A stretch of DNA of 64,000 nucleotides, taken from Brevibacterium yomogidense (GTDB taxonomy: Bacteria > Actinomycetota > Actinomycetes > Actinomycetales > Brevibacteriaceae). The position numbers and the translations under genes were made by a program. Each line of letters opens with the position of its first letter. The stretch's first letter is position 1. The DNA lies in NCBI RefSeq assembly GCF_900163715.1, contig NZ_FWFF01000020.1, forward strand, positions 247,872-311,871. Direction: 5' to 3'. Positions 16,856-24,033 of the stretch are shown here, piece by piece. The notes under the pieces were generated by a model. That model ran no database searches, had not been told where the DNA came from, and saw nothing but the letters and a program-made list of their open reading frames with translations.

Positions 16856-17818
16856 TCACACGATCGTGTGTGCGCCGCCCGCGTCCACCGCAAGGATTCC
16901 GCGCTCCACCAGGTCGTCCAGGTGCTTCCCACACGTACTGACCTCGACCTGATCTGCGAACGCCGGCCGTCTGCCCGGGCGGTAGACGACGCCCCGACCC
17001 ACCATCTCCTCCGCCGTCGTCGCTCCGGCGCGCACGAGGTCCAGGACCTTCCGCTCGCGCTCATCGAGCACATCCGCGTACACGCGCAGCGCCGCGAGGT
17101 ACTCATCGCGGGCCCAGTACGGCCCCTTGTGGTGGGCCGCGGCATAGACGGATGCCTCGATCTGGGCGCAGCGATCGAGCGTCGCCCGGAAGTCCGCGAT
17201 GCGCGACTCCGCGTCGCTGTAGAGCGGCCCGAACGAGGAGAGGTCGACGTCCCCCAGGAACACCACGCCATCCGGCTCGATGAAGAACCCCGAGTGCCCT
17301 GGGGTGTGACCGGGAAGATGGAGCGCGGTGATCCGCACACCGCCGCCGAGGTCGAATACGTGTCCGTCCACGAACGCCTGGGCGCTCGGGACGGGTGACC
17401 AGCGGAACTCCTCGCGCATTCTGTCCATCTGGGACGCCGGAACCGCCATCGCCTGTGCGAACTCCGTCTCGGAGCGCACGGCCTCCGCATCGCGCTCGTG
17501 GACCCACACCTCACCCGCGCATCGGCCCGCAGCGACCGTGTGGTCCTCGTGGTAGTGGCTGATGAGCAGGAGGTCGACGTCGACCGGCGCCGCATGGAGG
17601 CAGGCGTCGAGCATCGCCGTGCGCTCCGCTCCCTGCACGACGAGCGGGTTCCCGTAGGGATACTTCCCGCCGTTCTCCGGTCTCAGCTGCACGGTGTGCG
17701 GCCCCAGCCGCACGACCTCAGTCCCGGCCTCAGTCGCCACCGCGGCCTCGGCCCCGGCGGCAGCTCCGGCCTCGGCCCCGGCGGCAGCCCCACTCCCAGC
17801 CCCAGTCCCTGTCACCAC
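16856..17818 (-). CDS. Metallo-beta-lactamase-fold hydrolase
   Basis: About 320 residues. The metal-binding motif SHYHEDH is followed by HLPGHTPGHS and FLGDVDLSS, with a late His in AAHHKGP, giving the full MBL-fold ligand set. A C-terminal helical domain with EEMVGRGV and HLDDLVERGIL resembles the winged-helix end of LACTB2-like hydrolases. I start at GTG 17,818 (GGAGG five bases upstream, just after the deacetylase stop) and not at the upstream ATG inside the deacetylase gene. The first 35 residues are a Gly/Ala-rich low-complexity stretch. It follows the deacetylase in the same operon. Substrate unknown. Confidence 0.8.
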   Translation of the reverse strand: MVTGTGAGSGAAAGAEAGAAAGAEAAVATEAGTEVVRLGPHTVQLRPENGGKYPYGNPLVVQGAERTAMLDACLHAAPVDVDLLLISHYHEDHTVAAGRCAGEVWVHERDAEAVRSETEFAQAMAVPASQMDRMREEFRWSPVPSAQAFVDGHVFDLGGGVRITALHLPGHTPGHSGFFIEPDGVVFLGDVDLSSFGPLYSDAESRIADFRATLDRCAQIEASVYAAAHHKGPYWARDEYLAALRVYADVLDERERKVLDLVRAGATTAEEMVGRGVVYRPGRRPAFADQVEVSTCGKHLDDLVERGILAVDAGGAHTIV

Positions 17819-17867
17819 GTCGCCTCCGCTCTCCTTCCATCCGTCTTCCACGCGTCTCCCCGTGCCC

Positions 17868-18770
17868 TCAGTACATCGGCGGACGCGCTGCACCCTCGAA
17901 GGGGTAGCGCTTCCTGAAGTCGTCGGCGATCTCGCCCATGGTCACCCACTCGACGCCCTCATGACCGCCGATGTACTCGATGAGCCGCTCGAGCATCAGC
18001 AGCACCTGGGGACGGCCCGCCACATCCGGGTGGATCGTGATCGGGAAGACGCCGTAGTCCAGCTCGCGGTAGACCCAGTCGAACTGGTCCTTCCACAGCT
18101 GCTCGATGTCGCGGGGGTTCACGAAGCCGTGGGAGTTCGCGCTGGCCTTGATGAACATCATCGGCGGCAGATCGTCGACGTACCAGTTCGCCGCGATCTC
18201 CACCATGTCGATCGACTCGCCGAATTCCAGCGGCTTCATCCACTCCGCCGCGTCCTTGGAGTAGTCGATGTTGGTCCACGTCTCGCCGAGGCGCACGTAG
18301 TACGGGATGAAATCAGCATGGGACTGGGAGTGGTCGTAGTCGAAGCCGAACTCCTGCAGCAGGCCCGCCGTGCGCGGCGACATCTCCCACCACGGTGCGA
18401 CGTACCCGCGCGGGGCGGCACCGGTGGCCTTCTCGAGCACCTCGACGGAGCGTTCCAGGACGTCCCGCTCCTGCTGCGCCGTCATGTCCTTGGGGTTCTC
18501 GTGCGAGTAGCCGTGCGCGCCTACCTCGTGGCCCGCGTCGACGATCATCTTCAGCTGGTCGGGGAACGTCTCCGCCGAATGTCCCGGCGTGAACCAGGTC
18601 GCCCTGATGTCCTCGCGCCGGAACATCTTCAGAAGCCGCGGAACGCCCAGCTCTCCGGCGTAGATCCCGCGCTGGATGTCGTTGATCGAATCCTCACCGC
18701 CATACGAGCCCAGCCATCCGCCGACGGCGTCGATGTCCACTCCGAATGATGCGTAGATCTTCTTCGCCAC
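17868..18770 (-). CDS. Polysaccharide-deacetylase-fold (CE4) hydrolase
   Basis: About 300 residues. The NodB-homology fold shows an Asp pair in [11 protein letters not shown], the metal-binding HGYSH motif in [14 protein letters not shown], and [13 protein letters not shown] and FPITIHPDV later. The variant first motif and the [15 protein letters not shown] segment are more like CE4 members acting on small amides (allantoinase PuuE, cyclic-imide hydrolases) than on peptidoglycan, and there is no signal peptide, so a cytoplasmic amidohydrolase role is favoured. I chose GTG 18,770 because GTGAGGAGCGG precedes it. It is divergent from a MarR gene and upstream of the MBL gene. Confidence 0.75.
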   Translation of the reverse strand: MAKKIYASFGVDIDAVGGWLGSYGGEDSINDIQRGIYAGELGVPRLLKMFRREDIRATWFTPGHSAETFPDQLKMIVDAGHEVGAHGYSHENPKDMTAQQERDVLERSVEVLEKATGAAPRGYVAPWWEMSPRTAGLLQEFGFDYDHSQSHADFIPYYVRLGETWTNIDYSKDAAEWMKPLEFGESIDMVEIAANWYVDDLPPMMFIKASANSHGFVNPRDIEQLWKDQFDWVYRELDYGVFPITIHPDVAGRPQVLLMLERLIEYIGGHEGVEWVTMGEIADDFRKRYPFEGAARPPMY

Positions 18771-18917
18771 GATTCCGCTCCTCACAGTCACAGACTCACC
18801 GCCCTGCACGGGGGCGCTTCCCGCGCCGTCCCCGGCGCACCTCCCACGCTACGTGCCGTGCGGCCACTCGGACACCGACTTCTCAGCAGGTGAGCCACGA
18901 CACCCGGCAGTTTCCAC

Positions 18918-18931
18918 ATCAAGCAATTGAT
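18918..18931. promoter_or_regulatory. Possible MarR operator between the deacetylase and marR
   Basis: ATCAAGCAATTGAT is an imperfect palindrome centred 19 bp before the marR start, in an AT-rich patch of an otherwise GC-rich intergenic region. MarR proteins typically bind such AT-rich inverted repeats and control the divergent gene. Inference only. Confidence 0.35.
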
Positions 18932-18942
18932 ACTGTGAGGCT

Positions 18943-19434
18943 ATGGCGAATCGCGATGAGACCCGCTGGCTGGAGCCGGACGAATCCTCGACGTGGCTGT
19001 CGGTGTGGACGATGACCGTGTGGCTGCCGTCCCGCTTGGACGCCCAGCTGCGCCGCGACGCCGGCATGAGCCTCGTCGAGTACCACTCGCTGTCCCAGAT
19101 CTCCATGGCCCCAGACCGCACTCTCCGCATGAGCGAGCTGGCAGCGGTCACGAACATGACGCTCTCGCACCTGTCGCGGGTCGTATCCCGCATGGAGAAG
19201 GCGGGGCTCGTCCGCCGCACCCCCGACCCCGTGGACGGCCGCTACACCCTCGCCGTCCTCACCGACGCCGGGTACGACCGCGTCGTCGCGGCCGCACCCG
19301 GTCACGTCGAGGCGGTCCGGAACTACGTCTTCGACGGGCTGGACGAGGAGCAGAAGCGGGCGCTGGGCGACTCGGTCGCCTCCATCGTCGAGGCGCTGGT
19401 CCCCTCCCGCATCGGACGCGCCGACCGCATCTGA
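18943..19434 (+). CDS. MarR-family transcriptional regulator
   Basis: These 163 residues have the MarR winged helix: RMSELAAVTNMTLSHLSRVVSRMEKAGLVRR (residues about 66-96), with DPVDGRYTLAVLTDAG as the wing and the dimerisation helices at both ends. It is transcribed divergently from the deacetylase-MBL operon, 172 bp away, and probably represses it in response to a small ligand. Confidence 0.85.
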   Translation: MANRDETRWLEPDESSTWLSVWTMTVWLPSRLDAQLRRDAGMSLVEYHSLSQISMAPDRTLRMSELAAVTNMTLSHLSRVVSRMEKAGLVRRTPDPVDGRYTLAVLTDAGYDRVVAAAPGHVEAVRNYVFDGLDEEQKRALGDSVASIVEALVPSRIGRADRI

Positions 19435-19563
19435 GCCCTCGCGCGCCCCTGCCGAGGCCCCACCGGGTCCCCAGCTCTGGTCACCGCCACTGTGGCCCCG
19501 GTTCACGTCACGCCCGCCGAGGCCCCAGCTCAGGTCACCGCCGCCCGGTCACCGCCGCCCCGG

Positions 19564-20409
19564 TCACCCCTGCTTGGCGGCCTTCCGCGCTGCGAGGACC
19601 TCCATGCGCTTCTGCACGGCGAGCTTCTGCTCGTCAGTGCCGCGCAGCTCGCTCAGCGCCTGCTGCTCCGCCGCGAGCCCCTCCTCGAGGCTCGCGGTGT
19701 CCGCCATGTCGATCAGCTTCTTCGACCACACGAGCGCGGAGCGGGACTTGTCCGCGATCTCCACGGCGAACTCGTGCGCACGCCCCAGGGAATCCTCCGC
19801 GAGCTCATCGACGATGCCCCACTCGAGTGCCCGCTCACCGGTGATCGTCTCCGCCGTGAAGATCAGCTGCTTGGCACGCGACGGCCCGATGAGCCGGGGC
19901 AGCAGCTGCGTGCCCATCATGTCCGGGATGATGCCCCACGCGATCTCCATCGCGGACAGGGAGGCATCCGGTGTGCTGATGCGGATGTCTGCTCCCAGTG
20001 CGAACTGGAAGCCGCCGCCCAGCGCGGGCCCGTGGATCGCAGCGATGACGGGCACCGGCACCAGCGACCACACCTCGACCGCCTGCTGGGCGAGCGCCGC
20101 AGACGCCCCCGGCATATCGATCGGCGTCCCGGCCATGGTCCCCTCGAGGATCCTCTTGAACTGCCCCATGTCCAGCCCGGCGCAGAAGGCGCGTCCCTCG
20201 CCCCGCATGACGATGGCGCTCACACCCTCGTCCGCCATGAGGCCGCGACCGGCGTCCAGCAGGTCGTAGAACATGTCCGGCGTGATCGAGTTGAGCGAGT
20301 CCGGCCGGTCGAGCACGACGTGCGCGACGGGACCGTACCGCTCCACCCGCACGGTCCCGAGCGGCATCGCGGCGGAGGAGTCCGGCGCGGGGACGACAGT
20401 GTCTGACAT
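19564..20409 (-). CDS. Enoyl-CoA hydratase/isomerase family protein
   Basis: These 281 residues of the crotonase fold include GEGRAFCAGLDM and HGPALGGGFQFALGADIRI (oxyanion hole), then EIAWGIIPDMMGTQLLPRLIG. The EIxWGxxPDMxGT motif is common to a subgroup of actinobacterial crotonases acting on CoA thioesters; hydration or isomerisation cannot be told apart here. ATG follows a weak GGAGACACC site. It converges with marR across a repeat-rich 130 bp and is divergent from the TM2 gene. Confidence 0.85.
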   Translation of the reverse strand: MSDTVVPAPDSSAAMPLGTVRVERYGPVAHVVLDRPDSLNSITPDMFYDLLDAGRGLMADEGVSAIVMRGEGRAFCAGLDMGQFKRILEGTMAGTPIDMPGASAALAQQAVEVWSLVPVPVIAAIHGPALGGGFQFALGADIRISTPDASLSAMEIAWGIIPDMMGTQLLPRLIGPSRAKQLIFTAETITGERALEWGIVDELAEDSLGRAHEFAVEIADKSRSALVWSKKLIDMADTASLEEGLAAEQQALSELRGTDEQKLAVQKRMEVLAARKAAKQG

Positions 20410-20472
20410 GGTGTCTCCTTCAGGTCGAGTCGCAGATCACACTACCCGGCCCCACGGCCTCGGCGGCGTGCG

Positions 20473-20490
20473 TGTTGCGGCCCTGCAACA
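20473..20490. promoter_or_regulatory. Inverted repeat TGTTGC-N6-GCAACA between crotonase and TM2 genes
   Basis: A perfect 6-bp inverted repeat with a 6-bp spacer lies in the divergent promoter region, 64 bp upstream of the crotonase gene. It could be an operator; no cognate regulator is evident. Confidence 0.3.
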
Positions 20491-20568
20491 GCGCACCCTC
20501 CTGTTCCGGCGTCCCCGTGTGGTTCGATAGGTGCACAGCCCCACTCGCACACACCCCAGGGAGTCCCC

Positions 20569-21174
20569 ATGAGCCAGCAGCAGCAGTTCGGCTCCGGTCC
20601 GTACGCGGCAGGTCGCGGCACCGGCCCGCAGGGCACGATCCACTACGGGGCACAGGCGAGGGGACCCCAGCAGCACCAGCCCCAGCCTCAGCACCCCCAG
20701 GCCCAGCACCAGGCACTCGCCTCCATCCCGCAGACCAGCTACGGACACTCGGCGTATGCCCAGCACGGGACGGGCGGCGCCCCGAGCGGGTACACCCCGT
20801 ACGCCACGCCGCTGAAGTCATTCGTCACCACGTGGCTGCTCTCCCTCTTCCTGGGCGGGTGGGGAATCGACCGCTTCTACCTGGGGCAGCCCGGCCTGGG
20901 CGTCGTCAAGCTCCTCACCGGCGGCGGGTTCGGCATCTGGGCCCTCATCGACCTCATCATGATCCTGGCCGGGGCCATGCGGGATTCGCTGGGACGGCCG
21001 CTCGCCGGCTACGAGCAGAACAGGACGATGGCGATCTGGGTGACCGTCTGCATCATCATCGCGCAGATCGTACTCGTCATCGTCGTCTACATCGTGCTGT
21101 TCGCGGCGATCGCGGCGGTGTTCGCAGCGCTCCTCGCCATGCTCGGCGCGGTGGAGTCCGCGACCGTCAGCTGA
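20569..21174 (+). CDS. TM2 domain-containing membrane protein
   Basis: These 201 residues begin with an 80-residue Gln/Gly/Pro-rich cytoplasmic tail, followed by a TM2 domain (two membrane helices around WLLSLFLGGWGIDRFYLGQPGLG and ALIDLIMILAG) and a third hydrophobic segment of about 45 residues near the C-terminus. The GxxGxxRFYLG motif is the family mark. Function is unknown; such proteins sit in the cytoplasmic membrane. The ribosome site AGGGAG is six bases before the ATG. Confidence 0.8.
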   Translation: MSQQQQFGSGPYAAGRGTGPQGTIHYGAQARGPQQHQPQPQHPQAQHQALASIPQTSYGHSAYAQHGTGGAPSGYTPYATPLKSFVTTWLLSLFLGGWGIDRFYLGQPGLGVVKLLTGGGFGIWALIDLIMILAGAMRDSLGRPLAGYEQNRTMAIWVTVCIIIAQIVLVIVVYIVLFAAIAAVFAALLAMLGAVESATVS

Positions 21175-21237
21175 GCACCCCGGATCGACCGCCCGGTCGT
21201 CCACCGCACAACTGACCGGCTCACATCACCGACCTGC

Positions 21238-21999
21238 TCATCCCACGAGGGCGAGCACTCCACGCACCAGCGCACTGAGCGCCCCCGCTCCCGCGAGTGC
21301 GATCGCCACCCGCCGAGCACTGCCCGCGCTCACCCTCCGCGCCAGCAGCCCGCCCAACCGGATGCCCGCGATGACCGCCAGGACGATCGCACCGAACAGC
21401 CCCGCATGCGGCAGCTGCTCCACCGTCGTCGCCCCCGTGAACAGCTTCATGAGGACGGACGTGAGGCCGAACATCATGAAGGTCGGCTGCATCGTCGCCG
21501 CGAAGTCCCGCTGCGGCCAGCGTGTGAACTGGGAGTACATCACCATCGCGGGAGCGGCCACGCCCGAGGCCGTGTTCAGAAACCCTCCCGCCGCACCCGC
21601 CGCTGCGGTGAGGACGGGCAGGCGCCTGCCCGTCACGTGCGGCACCCGCGGCACGGAGAAGGTCAGGACGAGCGCGACGAGGACGACGCCGCCGATCATG
21701 ACGTCGAGCCACCCCGCAGACAGCTCGCGCACCAGCAGCGCCCCGGGCAGCGCACCCACGATCCCCACGCCGGCGAACACGCCCCAGCGCCGCCAGTCGA
21801 CGTCCTTCAGCACTGCGAACATGATGAGGAATCCGGACACGACCGTCGTCGAGTTCGCGACGAACACCCCCACGTGCGGCCCCATGGCCAGCGCGAGGCA
21901 GGGCGCGACGACCAGCCCGACGCCGGTGCCGGACAGACGCTGCAGCGTCGCGCCGACCAGGACGGCGAGGAAAGCGATCACCACGATGCCGATATCCAC
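21238..21999 (-). CDS. TauE/SafE-family sulfite/anion exporter-like permease
   Basis: These 253 residues form about eight hydrophobic helices. TauE/SafE marks include the repeated GxGGGxxxxP-like helix ends: AFLAVLVGATLQRLSGTGVG near the N-terminus and GAAGGFLNTASGVAAPAMV in the middle. The family exports sulfite, sulfoacetate or other anions. I use GTG 21,999 as start because the text before it lacks membrane character; no strong ribosome site is visible. It is divergent from the hydrolase at 22,116. Confidence 0.75.
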   Translation of the reverse strand: MDIGIVVIAFLAVLVGATLQRLSGTGVGLVVAPCLALAMGPHVGVFVANSTTVVSGFLIMFAVLKDVDWRRWGVFAGVGIVGALPGALLVRELSAGWLDVMIGGVVLVALVLTFSVPRVPHVTGRRLPVLTAAAGAAGGFLNTASGVAAPAMVMYSQFTRWPQRDFAATMQPTFMMFGLTSVLMKLFTGATTVEQLPHAGLFGAIVLAVIAGIRLGGLLARRVSAGSARRVAIALAGAGALSALVRGVLALVG

Positions 22000-22115
22000 G
22001 CGACCGAGCCTAGACCTCGGCGGATGACGATGCCGCGGACCTCGACCCATCGGACCTCGGCTCGGTGCGCATCATCTCAGTGGACCTCCGCCGCTACCTG
22101 TGGTCGGATGGTGGC

Positions 22116-22694
22116 ATGAGCCACATCCTCTTCTTCCACTCCGCAGTCGGCCTGGACGACGGCGTCCACGCGATGGCCCAGACGCTGCGCGACGCCGGCC
22201 ACACCGTCACGACCCCCGACTACTACGACGGACGCACCTTCGATTCGGCGGAGCAGGGCATCGCCTACCGCGATGAGGTCGGCTTCCGCACGCTGGTCGA
22301 CCGCGTGAATGAGGCTATCGAGGACATCGAGGGCCCCGTCGTCGCCGCGGGGATCTCCCTGGGCTCCGCGATGGCTCAGCGGCTGGGGAAGAAGGACCCC
22401 CGCGTGCGGGCAGCCCTCCTCCTGCATGCCGGCGGGGAGGCCAAACCGGTCGAGTGGCCCGCGGACTGCGCCCTGCAGATGCACTACTCGGTGAATGACC
22501 CGTGGATCGATGAGGGCATGCCGGAGCACCTGCTGCGCTCCGCGGCCCGCGCGGGGGCACGCACGGAGCACTACCTGTATCCGGGCGCCTCGCATCTGTT
22601 CGCGGATCCGACCAAGCCGGACTACGTGAAGGAATCGGCAGACCTCATGTGGGATCGGGTGCTGGGTCTGCTGACCGACCTCGACGAGAGCTGA
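22116..22694 (+). CDS. Dienelactone-hydrolase-family protein with serine nucleophile
   Basis: These 192 residues have the small alpha/beta fold of dienelactone hydrolases (ILFFHSAVGLDDGV near the N-terminus, YYDGRTF, VGFRTLVDRV, GASHLFAD with the His near the end). The nucleophile elbow reads GISLGSAMAQ, with Ser where true dienelactone hydrolases have Cys. That points to an esterase-like member. ATG 22,116 is chosen because homology begins there; a longer frame from 22,065 adds an unlikely extension. Confidence 0.75.
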   Translation: MSHILFFHSAVGLDDGVHAMAQTLRDAGHTVTTPDYYDGRTFDSAEQGIAYRDEVGFRTLVDRVNEAIEDIEGPVVAAGISLGSAMAQRLGKKDPRVRAALLLHAGGEAKPVEWPADCALQMHYSVNDPWIDEGMPEHLLRSAARAGARTEHYLYPGASHLFADPTKPDYVKESADLMWDRVLGLLTDLDES

Positions 22695-22991
22695 CGACGC
22701 GGGTGCTGACGCCCGGCCGCTGGTCCGGTCACACCTTCCTGTCGGGCCGGTCACACCTGATAGGCCGCTGAAACGTGAACGACTCCTCGGATACTAAGAT
22801 GTATCCGGGCCACGACCGCGTTTCAGCCGACCGTGCATCAGCAGCACCCCTCTCCTCTGCCGGCCGGAGCACAGCCGTTGCCCCTCGGCCCCGGCGTCCT
22901 CGCTGGTCGCAGCACCGTCGCGATCAGCACCGGAAGCACACCCTCGGGCCGCGCAGCACAGACCCGACACGGAACGGACCTCTTGAACGGC
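22695..22991. other. Leader region of the ole cluster
   Basis: About 300 bp between the hydrolase and oleA. CCGGTCACACCT is repeated twice around 22,724-22,757. A frame extends upstream of oleA to 22,833, but its text is Pro/Gly-rich and unlike OleA N-termini. The ole promoter should be here; I cannot place it. Confidence 0.4.
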
Positions 22992-24026
22992 ATGAACCAG
23001 ATGAACGGCAACACCACCTTCCGGCACCAGAACGTCGCGCTCCTGGGAATCGCAGAAGTCGAGGCACCCGTCGTGGTCACCTCCGACGAACTCGATGCGG
23101 AACTCGGCGATGTGCTCACGAAGCTGGGGCTGCCCACCGGACTGTTCCAGCGCGTCGCGGGTGTCGAATCACGCCGCCAGTGGGACACCCCGGACGGCTT
23201 CATCAAGGGAAGCGCCGAAGCGGGCCGCCTCGCGCTGGAGCAGGCGGGCGTCGAGCGCGAGCAGATCGGGCTCATGATCAACGGGTCCGTGTCCCGGGCC
23301 TCGTTGGAGCCCTCCGTCGCGGTATCGGTCCACAACGAGCTGGGTCTGGGCACCCACACGATGAACTTCGACATCACGAACGCGTGCCTGGGCTTCATGA
23401 ACGGCATGACCATGGCGGCCACGCTCATCGACGCCGGCCAGATCGACTACGCGATGGTCGTCGCGGCGGAGGAGACCACCTGGCTGCGGGAGAACACCGT
23501 GCGCCACCTCCACCGCGAGGGGATCACGCGCGCCGAGTACCTCGAGGAGTTCGCGTCGCTGACTCTTGGCTCCGGAGCGGTCGGCGCCGTCCTGGGACGC
23601 GCAGACGCGCACCCGGAGGGCCACCGGATCAAGGGTGGAGTCACCCGCGCGGCCACCTGGAACCACGAACTGTGCGTGGGCGGCTGGGACGGCATGTACA
23701 CCGACTCCAAGGCCCTCATGGACAACGGCGTCGGCCTCGTCATGGACGCCTGGACGGATGCCGCGCAGGACGGCTGGGACTGGACTGACATGACCAGCTA
23801 CGTCACGCACCAGGTGTCCTCCAGCCACACGAACGCACTGGTCAAGGCACTCGACCTGCCGGTGGACCGCGTTCCCCTCAGCTTCCCCACGCTCGGCAAC
23901 GTGGGCCCCGCAGCCCTGCCGATCACGCTCGCGCGGCAGGCGGAGACGCTGCAGAAGGGCGACAGCGTCCTCACCATCGGCGTGGGCAGCGGCCTCAACG
24001 CCGCCCTGACAGAGATCGAGTGGTGA
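22992..24026 (+). CDS. oleA: OleA: acyl-CoA head-to-head condensing enzyme (thiolase fold)
   Basis: This thiolase-superfamily enzyme of 344 residues condenses two long-chain acyl-CoAs to a 2-alkyl-3-ketoacid, the first step of olefin biosynthesis. Catalytic residues are visible: Cys132 in DITNACLGF, His273 in VTHQVSSSH and Asn303 in TLGNVGPAALP. Glu106 in SRASLEPSVA matches the extra conserved Glu of OleA that separates it from FabH. The assignment is fixed by the following fused oleBC and oleD. The start is uncertain between ATG 22,992 and ATG 23,001; neither has a strong ribosome site. It lies 7 bp upstream of oleBC. Confidence 0.88.
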   Translation: MNQMNGNTTFRHQNVALLGIAEVEAPVVVTSDELDAELGDVLTKLGLPTGLFQRVAGVESRRQWDTPDGFIKGSAEAGRLALEQAGVEREQIGLMINGSVSRASLEPSVAVSVHNELGLGTHTMNFDITNACLGFMNGMTMAATLIDAGQIDYAMVVAAEETTWLRENTVRHLHREGITRAEYLEEFASLTLGSGAVGAVLGRADAHPEGHRIKGGVTRAATWNHELCVGGWDGMYTDSKALMDNGVGLVMDAWTDAAQDGWDWTDMTSYVTHQVSSSHTNALVKALDLPVDRVPLSFPTLGNVGPAALPITLARQAETLQKGDSVLTIGVGSGLNAALTEIEW

Positions 24027-24033
24027 CCTCTCC

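Noticed and set aside
19440..19563. Tandem repeat or CRISPR-like array after marR
   Set aside because: Only two or three imperfect GGTCACCGCC / GCCGAGGCCCCAG copies without regular spacers; low-complexity GC sequence.
22833..22991. N-terminal extension of OleA
   Set aside because: The extra 53 residues are Pro/Gly/Ser-rich, have no counterpart in OleA proteins as I know them, and no ribosome site precedes them.
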